A stretch of DNA of 64,000 bases, taken from assembly GCA_964352815.1 (NCBI GenBank), contig CAYGTO010000007.1, positions 1 through 64,000 on the forward strand, in the 5' to 3' direction. Positions 42,717 to 51,031 of this stretch are shown piece after piece. The notes beneath the pieces were generated by a model, which saw nothing but the letters and a program-made list of their open reading frames with translations, did no database searches and was not told the DNA's origin. The position numbers were made by a program, and so were the translations under genes. The first letter of the stretch is position 1. Each line of letters starts with the position of its first letter. Origin of the DNA: CAYGTO01 sp964352815 (lineage in GTDB: Bacteria > Pseudomonadota > Alphaproteobacteria > Rickettsiales > UBA3002).

Positions 42717-43124
42717 ATGCATCCAGAATCGGATATACCCCCTGAAGCTATGGAAATGTTCTTTGGCTATGGGATTGGGTTTCTCTTTTTTTGGGGGATC
42801 GCACTCCTCTTTTCACTCGTAACGATTATTCAAACGTTTCTTAGAAATGAAAGTAGCGGCCTGGAGAAATTCGGCTGGTTTTTATTCATTGCGATTACCG
42901 TGGTAACGGCTCCTGGTATGGGCGCGACAGCCTACGCTCTTGTCTACTATCCTGGCTGGAAGAAGATCATCCCCATTGCATTCCTTCTTGCATTTCTTGG
43001 GGGGTGCACCATGTACCTGATCGATATTTTTGAATTCGCAGAATTTTACGAAGACGAAATTATGCGTGAACAAAATGATGATTCCTTGATGCAAAATCAA
43101 AATTCGGGCGCTATACCTCAATAA
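42717..43124 (+). CDS. Hypothetical membrane protein
   Basis: A 135-residue protein of unknown function with three predicted transmembrane helices (about residues 15-42, 51-76 and 81-104: GYGIGFLFFWGIALLFSLV, WFLFIAITVVTAPGMG, IIPIAFLLAFLGGCTMYLI). It ends in an acidic, Asn/Gln-rich cytoplasmic or periplasmic tail. Starting 3 bp after the ihfA stop, it is probably cotranscribed. It interrupts the usual direct ihfA-merR adjacency. I do not recognise the family. Confidence 0.7.
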   Translation: MHPESDIPPEAMEMFFGYGIGFLFFWGIALLFSLVTIIQTFLRNESSGLEKFGWFLFIAITVVTAPGMGATAYALVYYPGWKKIIPIAFLLAFLGGCTMYLIDIFEFAEFYEDEIMREQNDDSLMQNQNSGAIPQ

Positions 43125-43154
43125 AAATAATAGCAACGAAAGAGAGATGCACCT

Positions 43155-43673
43155 ATGGCCAGCAAGCCCCTCGATATGTTTCAAGAACTGATTGATGACG
43201 ATACGGAAAAATCGCCAAAGGCGCTTCGTACGATTAGTGAAGTGTCAGACTTGCTGGATGTGCCGCAACATGTGCTGCGTTTTTGGGAGACGAAGTTCCC
43301 GCAGATTAAGCCGATGAAACGCGCGGGTGGCCGTCGTTTTTATCGCCCAGAAGATGTCGCGATATTGAAGCAGGTCAAGCATTTGCTCTATTCGCAAGGC
43401 TTCACCATTAAAGGCGCGAAGAAAGCGTTCGAAGATCAGAAATTCAAAAATGATAATGTGAAAAAGAAAATCGCCGTAGCGCGTCCTGCCCATGAAGAGG
43501 TGATTGAAGCATCAACTCCTGCACCAGTAATTACGGAAGCGCCGAAGGCACCTGTTGCAGCGAATACCGCGCGTGCCGTGCGCAGCGTCGATCGTAAGAC
43601 GCTGGTGGGAATTCGTGACGAGCTGAAAGCATTGCGTGATATGCTTGTGATCCGTAAGGCAATTCAGAGCTAA
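43155..43673 (+). CDS. MerR-family transcriptional regulator
   Basis: Winged-helix DNA-binding regulator. The HTH is ALRTISEVSDLLDVPQHVLR and the wing is FWETKFPQIKPMKRAGGRRFY, followed by DVAILKQVKHLLYSQGFTIKGA. This version, found after ihfA in alphaproteobacteria, lacks metal-binding cysteines. The C-terminal part is Ala/Pro-rich with a final helix (LVGIRDELKALRDMLVI). 172 residues. The target genes cannot be deduced. Its stop interlocks with that of the convergent methyltransferase. Confidence 0.88.
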   Translation: MASKPLDMFQELIDDDTEKSPKALRTISEVSDLLDVPQHVLRFWETKFPQIKPMKRAGGRRFYRPEDVAILKQVKHLLYSQGFTIKGAKKAFEDQKFKNDNVKKKIAVARPAHEEVIEASTPAPVITEAPKAPVAANTARAVRSVDRKTLVGIRDELKALRDMLVIRKAIQS

Positions 43674-44428
43674 CGTAAAGCATAGCCTAGGCGCGCAAAG
43701 AGCGGCCAACGGAACGTGATCATCTCTTCATTCCATTTGGACTCTAGCATTTCGTCGATGATTGCGTGAGCATTCTGGCCTGTTGTGTTTTCAAAGCGTA
43801 CGACGGCTGACCATGACATCAGATAGCCAATCAGCGTTTCTTTTGAGAATGTTTTTGTGATGAAGTAATCTTGTTCTGGTAATGCCAGTTCTTCAAATGG
43901 AAAGACAAGATCACGGTAATGGGTTTCAAGTAGTTCACGGCCGGGAGGCCAATAGCGATGAATGACGTGAAAGTAGAACTCGTTTATGGCCTCAATCACA
44001 GGGTGCTCACTTTCAACTTTGCCGTAGCCAATACAGGCAATGATTGCATCATGCGTTGCGACACGACGTACTTCTAAAGCGAAAGCTTCCATATCAAACC
44101 AATGGGCTGCTTGTGCGGCGATGATAAAATTGACACTCTGTGCACCGAGCGTGCTTACTTCTGCTGGCTCGCATACATATCTGATATTGGGTAAGGAAGG
44201 GGCTTTACCGAGCTGTGACTGGCTCATATCACTAGCATAAACCTGGTTGAATTGATCAGCAAGCAGGCGGGTGATTTGACCTGAACCACAGCCGGCATCC
44301 CATGCGAGGTTCTTTTTCTGCGCGTAATCGCATAAGAATGAAACATATGCGGGGGGATAGGTGGGGCGATAGGTGATGTACGCATCCGCTTGCTTTGAGA
44401 AATAATCGCGATCTGTCTGAGTATTCAT
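43670..44428 (-). CDS. Class I SAM-dependent methyltransferase
   Basis: Probable small-molecule methyltransferase, substrate unknown. The SAM-binding motif I is LAWDAGCGSGQITRLLAD; motif II-like VYASDMSQSQL and the post-motif NFIIAAQAAHWFDMEAF follow, the last resembling the trans-aconitate/ubiE-like group with AHWF. 252 residues from ATG 44428; ATG 44449 in frame is an alternative. No ribosome-binding site is clear for either. It is isolated and divergent from tRNA-Pro. Confidence 0.85.
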   Translation of the reverse strand: MNTQTDRDYFSKQADAYITYRPTYPPAYVSFLCDYAQKKNLAWDAGCGSGQITRLLADQFNQVYASDMSQSQLGKAPSLPNIRYVCEPAEVSTLGAQSVNFIIAAQAAHWFDMEAFALEVRRVATHDAIIACIGYGKVESEHPVIEAINEFYFHVIHRYWPPGRELLETHYRDLVFPFEELALPEQDYFITKTFSKETLIGYLMSWSAVVRFENTTGQNAHAIIDEMLESKWNEEMITFRWPLFARLGYALR

Positions 44429-44483
44429 AGCATCACAATAGGCTTGCAATGCCTTGCCTGCAAGCGCTACAACCTAACTTCGT

Positions 44484-44560
44484 CGGGGTGTGGCGCAGTC
44501 TGGTAGCGCGTTCGTCTGGGGGACGAGAGGTCGCTGGTTCGAGTCCAGTCATCCCGACCA
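44484..44560 (+). tRNA. tRNA-Pro (anticodon GGG)
   Basis: 77-nt cloverleaf with encoded CCA. The acceptor stem CGGGGTG pairs with CATCCCG (one G-T wobble), the D arm contains AGTCTGGTAGCGC, the anticodon loop is CTGGGGG in the stem TTCGT/ACGAG, and the T arm GGTTCGAGTCC is standard. Anticodon GGG reads CCC and CCU proline codons. Confidence 0.95.
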
Positions 44561-44626
44561 TTGTTCGAACACTTATTTTGTGTAATATTAGCGTGTTAAT
44601 TGCTAAATTACGCAACAGGAGACTGA

Positions 44627-45463
44627 ATGTATTCGAACCTGCAACCTCTTGCCCAGATTGCAAAAGAAGCTGGCGACAAAATTCTTGCCATGCAGGCAGA
44701 GGTCGTTACCAACCAGTATGGCGAACAGGAAACAAAGCCCGATGGGTCAGTAGTTACCACGGCAGACAAGGAAGCAAACCGCATTGTTTGTACTGGATTG
44801 GCAAAACATTTTCCTGGCATTGCAGTTGTGTCCGAAGAAAATTCCCATGAAAGCAATGCAGCAGCATTGCAAGCAGATGAACGCTTCGATACTGATCCAT
44901 TGGATAACACTACTGGCTATGTCAAAGGTAGAGACGGGTTTAGCGTTAACATTGGCCGCATCAAAAATGGGTTCCCCATAGAAGGTGTTATTTATTGGCC
45001 CGCGCGCCGTGAGCTTTATTTTACTGGCGATGACGGTAAGGCTTATCTGCAAGAGGGCGATAACATACCGAAAGAAATTTCGGTTAAAAAGCTTCCCCTT
45101 CGCAATCCGTTGCAAGCTGCTATTGGCTTTAATGAAAAGCATGTTGCTCATCTTGAAGGCCGTGAATACGAAGCACAGCAACATCCCGCTCAGTTAAGAA
45201 CATGCATGATAGCACGCGGCGTTTGTGATGTTTCGGGCATTAACAAGGGTCATGACGGCGGATTTAACAGTTGGGATGTCGTAGGACCGCACGCAGTTTT
45301 ATTAGCGGCAGGCGGCGATATTGTAGGCACTGATGGCACACCTGTACGATATGAAAAAGGAACTGAAAAATTGCCTGACCATATAGCTGGCGCAAAAGAC
45401 GTATTGGTTTCTCTCGGCCTTACCGATAAAAAAAGCGTAAGGTCGGATAAGCCGTTATCGTAA
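44627..45463 (+). CDS. Inositol monophosphatase-family phosphatase, CysQ-like
   Basis: Mg-dependent phosphatase of the IMPase/CysQ superfamily, probably acting on 3'-phosphoadenosine 5'-phosphate. Motifs are SVVTTADKEANRIV, VVSEEN (metal Glu), DPLDNTTGYVKG (metal Asp pair; usually DPLDGT), GFSVNIGRI, close to the FTVNI of CysQ, and SWDVVGPHAVLLAAGG near the C-terminus. 278 residues. ATG 44627 is preceded by AGGAG. Naming it CysQ rather than SuhB rests on these motifs only. Confidence 0.8.
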   Translation: MYSNLQPLAQIAKEAGDKILAMQAEVVTNQYGEQETKPDGSVVTTADKEANRIVCTGLAKHFPGIAVVSEENSHESNAAALQADERFDTDPLDNTTGYVKGRDGFSVNIGRIKNGFPIEGVIYWPARRELYFTGDDGKAYLQEGDNIPKEISVKKLPLRNPLQAAIGFNEKHVAHLEGREYEAQQHPAQLRTCMIARGVCDVSGINKGHDGGFNSWDVVGPHAVLLAAGGDIVGTDGTPVRYEKGTEKLPDHIAGAKDVLVSLGLTDKKSVRSDKPLS

Positions 45464-45568
45464 TCATACGGCACGCAGCCACTGGAATTTTATCCTGCTA
45501 TGCATCCAATAAACAATCAATCTCAATTCAGGAATGGTTCGAAATGCGTTCACTCGCTCCGACCACCC

Positions 45569-45603
45569 GTCAATCCAGAAAGCTGCGCTTTCTTGGGATT
45601 GAC
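45569..45603. repeat. Single hairpin of the GTCAAT...ATTGAC type
   Basis: 35-bp palindrome GTCAATCC-AGAAAGC-...-GGGATTGAC with the inner hairpin AGAAAGCTGCGCTTTCT. It is bracketed by two copies of ACTCGCTCCGACCA (45552-45565 and 45628-45641). It lies between the convergent CysQ-like and DEAD-box genes, where it could stop transcription. Confidence 0.6.
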
Positions 45604-45651
45604 GGGGTTCTGCTTCTAATAACGTCAACTCGCTCCGACCATTTTATTTAT

Positions 45652-47034
45652 CTACGCTGCCCGTTGCGAACGGTCGCCGCCGAAGCTTTTGGTGCGTCCG
45701 CCGGAGCTTCTGCCGCCGCCGCTATGGTTGCGATTATTTCCGCCCGTGCTTTTGCCTTTATTACCAAAGCTTTTACCACGATTGCCGCCAGGGCGCTTCC
45801 CGCTACCGTCAGGTTTTCTGCTACCCGGCTTCTTGTCACCTCCGTCAGAACTTCTGCCCTTATCACCGAAGCTTTTACCACGGTCGCGTCTGTGACGTGA
45901 GGGTTTCGACGAATGTTTGCGTTCGCCATCCTGGTCTTTCTCAGGCTTAGCATCGGGGTTCATCAGCCGGTCAATCGCATTCCATTTGCCACGGTCAGCA
46001 GGCGTTACGAGACACATAGCAGAGCCCTCTTTTCCTGCACGTGCGGTCCGGCCGATACGGTGGATATAATCTTCTGCGCATTGGGGCAGGTCGTAATTGA
46101 TGACATGCTCAATATGCGGAATGTCAAGGCCGCGGGCGGCAACATCGGTTGCCACGAGAACGCGGTGCTTCTCATCACGGAAATTAGCGATTACCTTATC
46201 GCGGCGGCTTTGACGTAAGTCACCATGAATCGCTTCTGCACCCAGGCCATGCTGGTTTAATTTTCGCGCCATTTTTTCAGTGCCATATTTCGTTTTGACG
46301 AAAATAATCACGGAACCTTCACGTGTTTTAAGTTCTGAAAGCAGCGTGTTGTATTTCTCGCCCTCTTCGACGCGCATCACATCATGTTTGATATTGGTTG
46401 CAGCAGAGGAGGGGGCGTCGACGGAGATACGCACCGGCTCATGCAGATATTTCTTAGAAATTTTGACAATATTCGCTGGCAAGGTTGCTGAGAATAGCAT
46501 GGTTTGACGCACTTTCGGCATGAATTTCATGATGCGTTCAATCTGCACAGTGAAGCCCATATCGAGCATGCGGTCGGTCTCATCTAACACGAGGAAATTC
46601 GTATCATGCAGGAGCAAGTTCCCGCGCTCGAGGTGATCGTTAATGCGGCCGGGCGTACCCACAATGAGGCGCGGGCGATTACGCAGCTGTTGAAGCTGTT
46701 TCGGCATAGACTCACCGCCAATTAGCAAGGCGGTTTTGATTTTTGAGCGTTTACCGAGGAAGGATTGCAGCTGGTCCATCACTTGCGTGGCAAGCTCGCG
46801 CGTTGGCGTCATCACGAGCGCGGTGCCGCGCGGGCTTAACATCAAGCGGGCAACGAGCGGAATGCCGAAGGCTCCTGTTTTTCCGGTTCCGGTTTGGGCG
46901 GAGCCAAGCACGTCTTTGCCGGTCAGCGCATGCGGAATCGCTTTCTCTTGAATCGGGGTTGGGGTAGTAAATTGCATGCTTTCCAGCGTATGCATGAGGG
47001 CTTCGGGCAAACCGAAGTCATTAAAATTATCCAT
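45652..47034 (-). CDS. DEAD-box RNA helicase, RhlE type
   Basis: ATP-dependent RNA helicase for ribosome assembly or RNA decay. Motifs are the Q motif FTTPTPIQEKAIPHAL, GSAQTGTGKTGAFG, PTRELATQV, motif II written DETD (FLVLDETDRMLDMGF) instead of DEAD, SATL, and HRIGRTARAG. The helicase core is about 370 residues. A basic low-complexity tail follows with three near-repeats: GKSFGDKGRSSDGG, GKSFGNKGKSTGG, TKSFGGDRSQ. 460 residues. A 248-nt leader with GC-rich hairpins lies upstream. Confidence 0.9.
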   Translation of the reverse strand: MDNFNDFGLPEALMHTLESMQFTTPTPIQEKAIPHALTGKDVLGSAQTGTGKTGAFGIPLVARLMLSPRGTALVMTPTRELATQVMDQLQSFLGKRSKIKTALLIGGESMPKQLQQLRNRPRLIVGTPGRINDHLERGNLLLHDTNFLVLDETDRMLDMGFTVQIERIMKFMPKVRQTMLFSATLPANIVKISKKYLHEPVRISVDAPSSAATNIKHDVMRVEEGEKYNTLLSELKTREGSVIIFVKTKYGTEKMARKLNQHGLGAEAIHGDLRQSRRDKVIANFRDEKHRVLVATDVAARGLDIPHIEHVINYDLPQCAEDYIHRIGRTARAGKEGSAMCLVTPADRGKWNAIDRLMNPDAKPEKDQDGERKHSSKPSRHRRDRGKSFGDKGRSSDGGDKKPGSRKPDGSGKRPGGNRGKSFGNKGKSTGGNNRNHSGGGRSSGGRTKSFGGDRSQRAA

Positions 47035-47282
47035 AATCTCTCTCTCGCCAATAACATTGGCGTTGTGGTTGTTATTATAAGAGCACTCATCCTAGGGGCT
47101 GCCGATAAGCATGGTCTAGGTCGCTCTTATTCAAACGCTTTGGATCAACATGAGAGGAGATCTTCAGACCCGGCTTTTTGAGGCGGGTAGGCCGCTTTTG
47201 CGGCGTCAATTGTGTAAAAGCAATCGAAAACTCGAAACGCATTATACACTGAAATCCCAGCTATGCAAGGGGTATTACTGAA
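47035..47282 (-). other. Leader region of the DEAD-box helicase gene
   Basis: 248 bp without an ORF between the Dabb gene and the helicase. Two GC-rich hairpins are adjacent: GCCGC-TTTT-GCGGC (47191-47204) and ACCCGGC...GCGGGT (47168-47188). Long structured leaders are common for cold-inducible helicase genes; here this is only inferred. No U-tract follows either stem, so I do not call a terminator. Confidence 0.35.
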
Positions 47283-47576
47283 TTAAGGTTCAAAAGAGAT
47301 AATATCAGCCGCGACGCGCACATCGCGCAGTGGGCGTACGATGGCGATGGCCTCTTCGTAGATTGGATGTGCCTTATAGCGGGCGAGGGCGGCTTCATCC
47401 TCGAACTCAGCATAAACGACGAGATCGATGTCGGATGTCCATTGATCGCGTTTAATATTCCGCGAGACTTCAAAGTGATCCACGTCTGGGATGCCTGCAA
47501 GGCGATTAAGCCCCTCTTCGATCGTGTCCAAATCATCGGGCGACTTGGCATTAAAAAAAACGATATGACGCAGCAT
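47283..47576 (-). CDS. Dabb (stress-responsive A/B barrel) domain protein
   Basis: A 97-residue ferredoxin-like barrel protein. The typical opening MLRHIVFFNAK is present, followed by LAGIPDVDHFEVSRNI, DIDLVVYAEFEDEAALARYKA and a final HPIYEEAIAIV helix. Dabb proteins are often dimeric and of varied function; no substrate can be given. Its ATG overlaps the stop of the carbonic-anhydrase-like gene by 1 nt (TGATG), implying translational coupling. Confidence 0.85.
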   Translation of the reverse strand: MLRHIVFFNAKSPDDLDTIEEGLNRLAGIPDVDHFEVSRNIKRDQWTSDIDLVVYAEFEDEAALARYKAHPIYEEAIAIVRPLRDVRVAADIISFEP

Positions 47577-48304
47577 CAGTCGGTAATGATCAAGCGATTA
47601 TGAGAGGGCTGAATCGGACGCACATTGCTCGATAGAATGCTGCGGAAGTCCTTGATCTGTTCAGCAGACGCCTGAACGGGCGTGAGCATCACATACCACG
47701 GGACATTGTCCGTACATGGCGGGCGGGAATAGGACCCGCGATAGTGAATATAGCCTACTTGTTCTGGGATAAGTGTCATTGGATCGACGAGTTTCTCAAC
47801 GCGCTTTTTGCCTTCCACGCGCGGCGCGTAGGAAAGGAGCTTATCGAAATAGGGATTAAATTCGCCTTCTTCGACCATCACACTCAGCATGAGCGGTTCC
47901 GCCTCGGCTTCTTGCGTATGCTCGAACTGAATCTCCATCGCATAGCTTTTGCCCTTCATTTCATGCTCGCTTGGGCTATGGAAGCTGAAGCGCTTTAGCT
48001 TAAATTCATTATCCCCGAGCTTGATGCTATGATCGTCACTGACTTTGACATAGAGCACATTGCCGGTATTGACCATGCTCATCGGCATGAGGCTGTAGAA
48101 GACTTCTAACAGTGGGAGAGCAGTGGCTTCGAAATTGGGTTTGAGATTGATGGGGGATTGCAACACCCCGTCATCACACGCCATGTAACTCGGGTCAAGT
48201 TTCCCCCAATTCGCGGAGCCGTCTTCAGCACCGCCATAGCTCCAATTTTCGGCGCTTGCGGTCACAGGAAGTAGCAGTGCGAATATTAAGGCGAGATAAC
48301 GCAT
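47576..48304 (-). CDS. Periplasmic alpha-carbonic-anhydrase-like protein lacking two zinc ligands
   Basis: Alpha-type carbonic anhydrase fold with an N-terminal signal peptide (LALIFALLLPVTASA, cleavage before ENWSY). Family landmarks are WSYGG, LQSPINL, FHSPSEHEMKGKSYAMEI and the C-terminal YIHYRGSYSRPPCTDNVPWYVM. The three zinc histidines should lie in FHFH and ELH; here they read F106-S107-F108-H109 and E124-I125-Q126, so two of the three are lost (S107, Q126). It is therefore probably not a normal carbonic anhydrase but a related binding protein. 242 residues. It lies after the prepilin-like array. Confidence 0.85.
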   Translation of the reverse strand: MRYLALIFALLLPVTASAENWSYGGAEDGSANWGKLDPSYMACDDGVLQSPINLKPNFEATALPLLEVFYSLMPMSMVNTGNVLYVKVSDDHSIKLGDNEFKLKRFSFHSPSEHEMKGKSYAMEIQFEHTQEAEAEPLMLSVMVEEGEFNPYFDKLLSYAPRVEGKKRVEKLVDPMTLIPEQVGYIHYRGSYSRPPCTDNVPWYVMLTPVQASAEQIKDFRSILSSNVRPIQPSHNRLIITD

Positions 48305-48379
48305 TATTCCTCTCTTTGTTGTTTATGCATACCACAAAGCCTAAGGATCAGAAACTGTTAAACGTGCAATGTGGATAGC

Positions 48380-49681
48380 CTAATCGGCATAACCAACGAC
48401 CGTGATCGTCCAGTTGGTTGCGGTGGCGTCGTCCACACCGAGCTCAAATTGTCCTGCACCATTAGTTCGAATCGTGGAGCCGTCAAACATAGTCCCATCG
48501 ACCGCGCCAGAAGACACTTCGGAGGTATTGATAAAGCCAGCATTGCCGGTCCCCGTGTCGCCGACTACTCTTAACTCATAGTCAGTCGCACGGTTTGCTG
48601 TGACATTGAGATATAACAAGCTGTTTGGGTAGACTGTGGTGATGGTCGTGTAGCCAACGGCACTTGTCGTTGGTGTATAGGTCGTGCCAGCTGCATTCCA
48701 GCCGCCGCCTGGTGCATCGCATTGCCATAATGATAGTGCTGTGCTGTAAGCGATGTAGCTATTTGCTGGACAAACGGGCAATGTAGGTAAAGTAATGCCG
48801 CCACTCCTACCGCTTCCTGTTGAGATGGTGTAAGTCTTAAAGCCAAAATTAGGCAGTGTTTTCCAGCGAATATAATCATAGTAGAATGTGGCAGTGCCGC
48901 TTGCTGAATCAACGATACGCATGTCACGGAAGGTTGTCTTTTGTGCATCCACAGAGGCGCCAACAGCATAATCGCAATTTTCCGTATCGCGTGGAACGGT
49001 TCCAGCCGTGTCACATGCAATACCGACCACTCCAGACTTGTTATAACCACCACGCTTGTCTTTACCGTGAGACACTAAAACGTAAGCCACTGATTGTCCG
49101 TCATTGAGTTTATTGTTCACAATGGTTGCGTCGGATGTATCCGGTGCTCCGGTAAAACTTCCTTCTGCGTCAATGATTGTTAAATCGCGCGTGGGAGCAG
49201 CTGAAGCATATCCCCGGAAGGTCAATGCAGACTGGCCAAGTCGATTGACCAAAGCATAGGAAAGGCGACTGCCCCATCCATCGTAGGCTAGCGTTGCTGG
49301 TAGCCCGAGGGTTCGAATAGGAATAGCCCCAACCCACACTTCTTCATTGGTTCCGTCATGGACTTCATTGATCTGGGCTTCCGTAGGGTTACCTAGGCAT
49401 GGGCCACCGCTATTCCACTCCAGACCGAACGCGGCATTACTATCGGCTAAGTCTTTTCGTGCAGGGCAGGGCAAGCGGCCATTAATCTGATAAAAGGCAA
49501 TAAGGGCTTCTTCAATCGAGTCGAGAGCGCTAATCGTACGATTGATCTTTGCTTGCTCATCTTGGGCGCTGACAGCAACCAAGAAGCCACCGGAGACCAC
49601 GCCGATAATACCTAAAACGACGGCCATCTCGAGCAAAGAGAATGCTTGGCGGCGATCTTTATGTGAACCACGGTTTCTCAT
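48380..49681 (-). CDS. Prepilin-like protein D of a four-paralogue array
   Basis: 433 residues. A class III-type prepilin leader QAF|SLLEMAVVLGIIGVV, with Glu at mature position 5, Ala at -1 and a hydrophobic helix. The globular domain has the order shared by the array: NGRLPCPA, VWVGAIPIRTLGLP, YDGWGSRLSYA, YVLVSHGKDKRGGYNKSG, ENCDYAVG, FYYDYIRWKTL. A C-terminal module of about 130 residues begins LPVCPANS and ends TITVVGYAD. It starts with TAATG overlapping the previous stop. Probably exported by a type IV pilus or type II-like machine encoded elsewhere. Function unknown. Confidence 0.8.
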   Translation of the reverse strand: MRNRGSHKDRRQAFSLLEMAVVLGIIGVVSGGFLVAVSAQDEQAKINRTISALDSIEEALIAFYQINGRLPCPARKDLADSNAAFGLEWNSGGPCLGNPTEAQINEVHDGTNEEVWVGAIPIRTLGLPATLAYDGWGSRLSYALVNRLGQSALTFRGYASAAPTRDLTIIDAEGSFTGAPDTSDATIVNNKLNDGQSVAYVLVSHGKDKRGGYNKSGVVGIACDTAGTVPRDTENCDYAVGASVDAQKTTFRDMRIVDSASGTATFYYDYIRWKTLPNFGFKTYTISTGSGRSGGITLPTLPVCPANSYIAYSTALSLWQCDAPGGGWNAAGTTYTPTTSAVGYTTITTVYPNSLLYLNVTANRATDYELRVVGDTGTGNAGFINTSEVSSGAVDGTMFDGSTIRTNGAGQFELGVDDATATNWTITVVGYAD

Positions 49682-51030
49682 TAATCAATATACCCAATGA
49701 ATGTTACGTTAAGGGGAACACCTGTAGGGTTAGGGGACGCATTCATTTCAATGCTTCCAGTTGCACTGGTACGTGTCAGCACGTATCCAGTGTTCCCTAA
49801 TCCGCCATCAAGTGCTAGAAAGCTCACCCCACCGACATCATGGATATCTTCCCCCGATGTTGCTGCGCGCACACGAAATTCCGTCAAACTGGCACCGGTA
49901 CATGCAAGCGTACATTCTACTTTTAGCATGGCAAGGGTCTCTCTTGTACCCAATGGGTTCCCGGCTGGTAGTGCGGCGAGATTCCATGTTGTGAAGGCTG
50001 CCCCTACGGCCAAGGCACCAAAACTATCATTCGCACTAACCCAACCATCACCAAAGGTTGTGCACCCCCAGCCGACGCCCGTCATCACAATGGTTTGCGT
50101 ATCTGCACAAACAGGCAAAGCAGAGCTGCTAATGCCACCACTCGACCCCCCTCCTGTATTGATAGCCGCGGCCTTAAAACTTAAATTACTTGGCGTTTGC
50201 CAACGTACATAATCATAGAAAAATTGTGCCGTACCTGCAGTCCCATCATAGATCGCCATGTCCCTGAAGGTTGCGCGTTCTGTGTCTGTTCCGGCGCCTT
50301 CATAATCGCAGTTCGCAGAATCTAGCGGAACAGGAGCCGCGACATCACATGCAAGAGCAACCGTACCATTACGGGTATACGCGCCATTACGGTCCTTACC
50401 ATGTGCGACAATGACGAAAGCTGCCGGTTCGGTCTGATTAATTCGGTTGGCCGCCATTGTGGCTGTCGTGCCTTCCTTATCCATAAGAATCAGATCGCGC
50501 GTCGCATTTCCAGACGCATAATCGGTGAAAATTGTATCAATATCGGCAAGATCTCGCACGATCGCGTAAGTAAGACGACTGCCCCATGCATCATTGGCGT
50601 AGTGCACAGGTAAGCCAAGCTCGCGCACTGGGAGTGCTCCGATCCATACTTCTTCATTGGTCCCGGTATGCAGCTGTGTGATTTGCGCTTGTGTTGGTGC
50701 GCCTTCGCAAGGCTTAAGTGGGCTATTATCGCCGCCTACAAGCGTGCTGTTGTCCCATTCATGGCCAAACGCATCGGCCGTTGAAGCCACGTTCTTGAGA
50801 GCAGGGCACGGGAGCCGGTTATTAGCTTGATAATATGAATGTAGCGACTCCTCAATTTGATCGAGAATAAACTTCGTTGTATCAATCTTAGCTTGTTCGT
50901 CTTGAGACGTGATGAGTGTCAAGAATCCGCCGGCAGAGACGCCGATAATGCCAAGGACAATCGCCATCTCAATGAGCGAGAAAGCCTGTTTCTTGAACCT
51001 ATGTACATTAACGAAACGTTTCATATTCAT
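49681..51030 (-). CDS. Prepilin-like protein C of a four-paralogue array
   Basis: 449 residues. Leader QAF|SLIEMAIVLGIIGVS with Glu at +5, then the shared domain: NNRLPCPALKN, VWIGALPVRELGLP, NDAWGSRLTYAIVRDL, FVIVAHGKDRNGAYTRNG, ANCDYEG, FFYDYVRWQTP. The C-terminal module begins LPVCADTQ and ends NVTFIGYID. It starts one base after the stop of protein B and ends overlapping protein D. The many Cys residues in similar places (LPCPA, PCEG, CDVA, NCDY) suggest disulfides in the exported domain. Confidence 0.8.
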   Translation of the reverse strand: MNMKRFVNVHRFKKQAFSLIEMAIVLGIIGVSAGGFLTLITSQDEQAKIDTTKFILDQIEESLHSYYQANNRLPCPALKNVASTADAFGHEWDNSTLVGGDNSPLKPCEGAPTQAQITQLHTGTNEEVWIGALPVRELGLPVHYANDAWGSRLTYAIVRDLADIDTIFTDYASGNATRDLILMDKEGTTATMAANRINQTEPAAFVIVAHGKDRNGAYTRNGTVALACDVAAPVPLDSANCDYEGAGTDTERATFRDMAIYDGTAGTAQFFYDYVRWQTPSNLSFKAAAINTGGGSSGGISSSALPVCADTQTIVMTGVGWGCTTFGDGWVSANDSFGALAVGAAFTTWNLAALPAGNPLGTRETLAMLKVECTLACTGASLTEFRVRAATSGEDIHDVGGVSFLALDGGLGNTGYVLTRTSATGSIEMNASPNPTGVPLNVTFIGYID

Positions 51031-51031
51031 C

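Noticed and set aside
45544..45900. 118-codon Ala/Ser/Thr-rich frame on the plus strand
   Set aside because: Antisense to the low-complexity tail of the DEAD-box helicase; the composition follows from the repeats.
47168..47204. Rho-independent terminator
   Set aside because: Two GC stems are present but no run of T follows on either strand.
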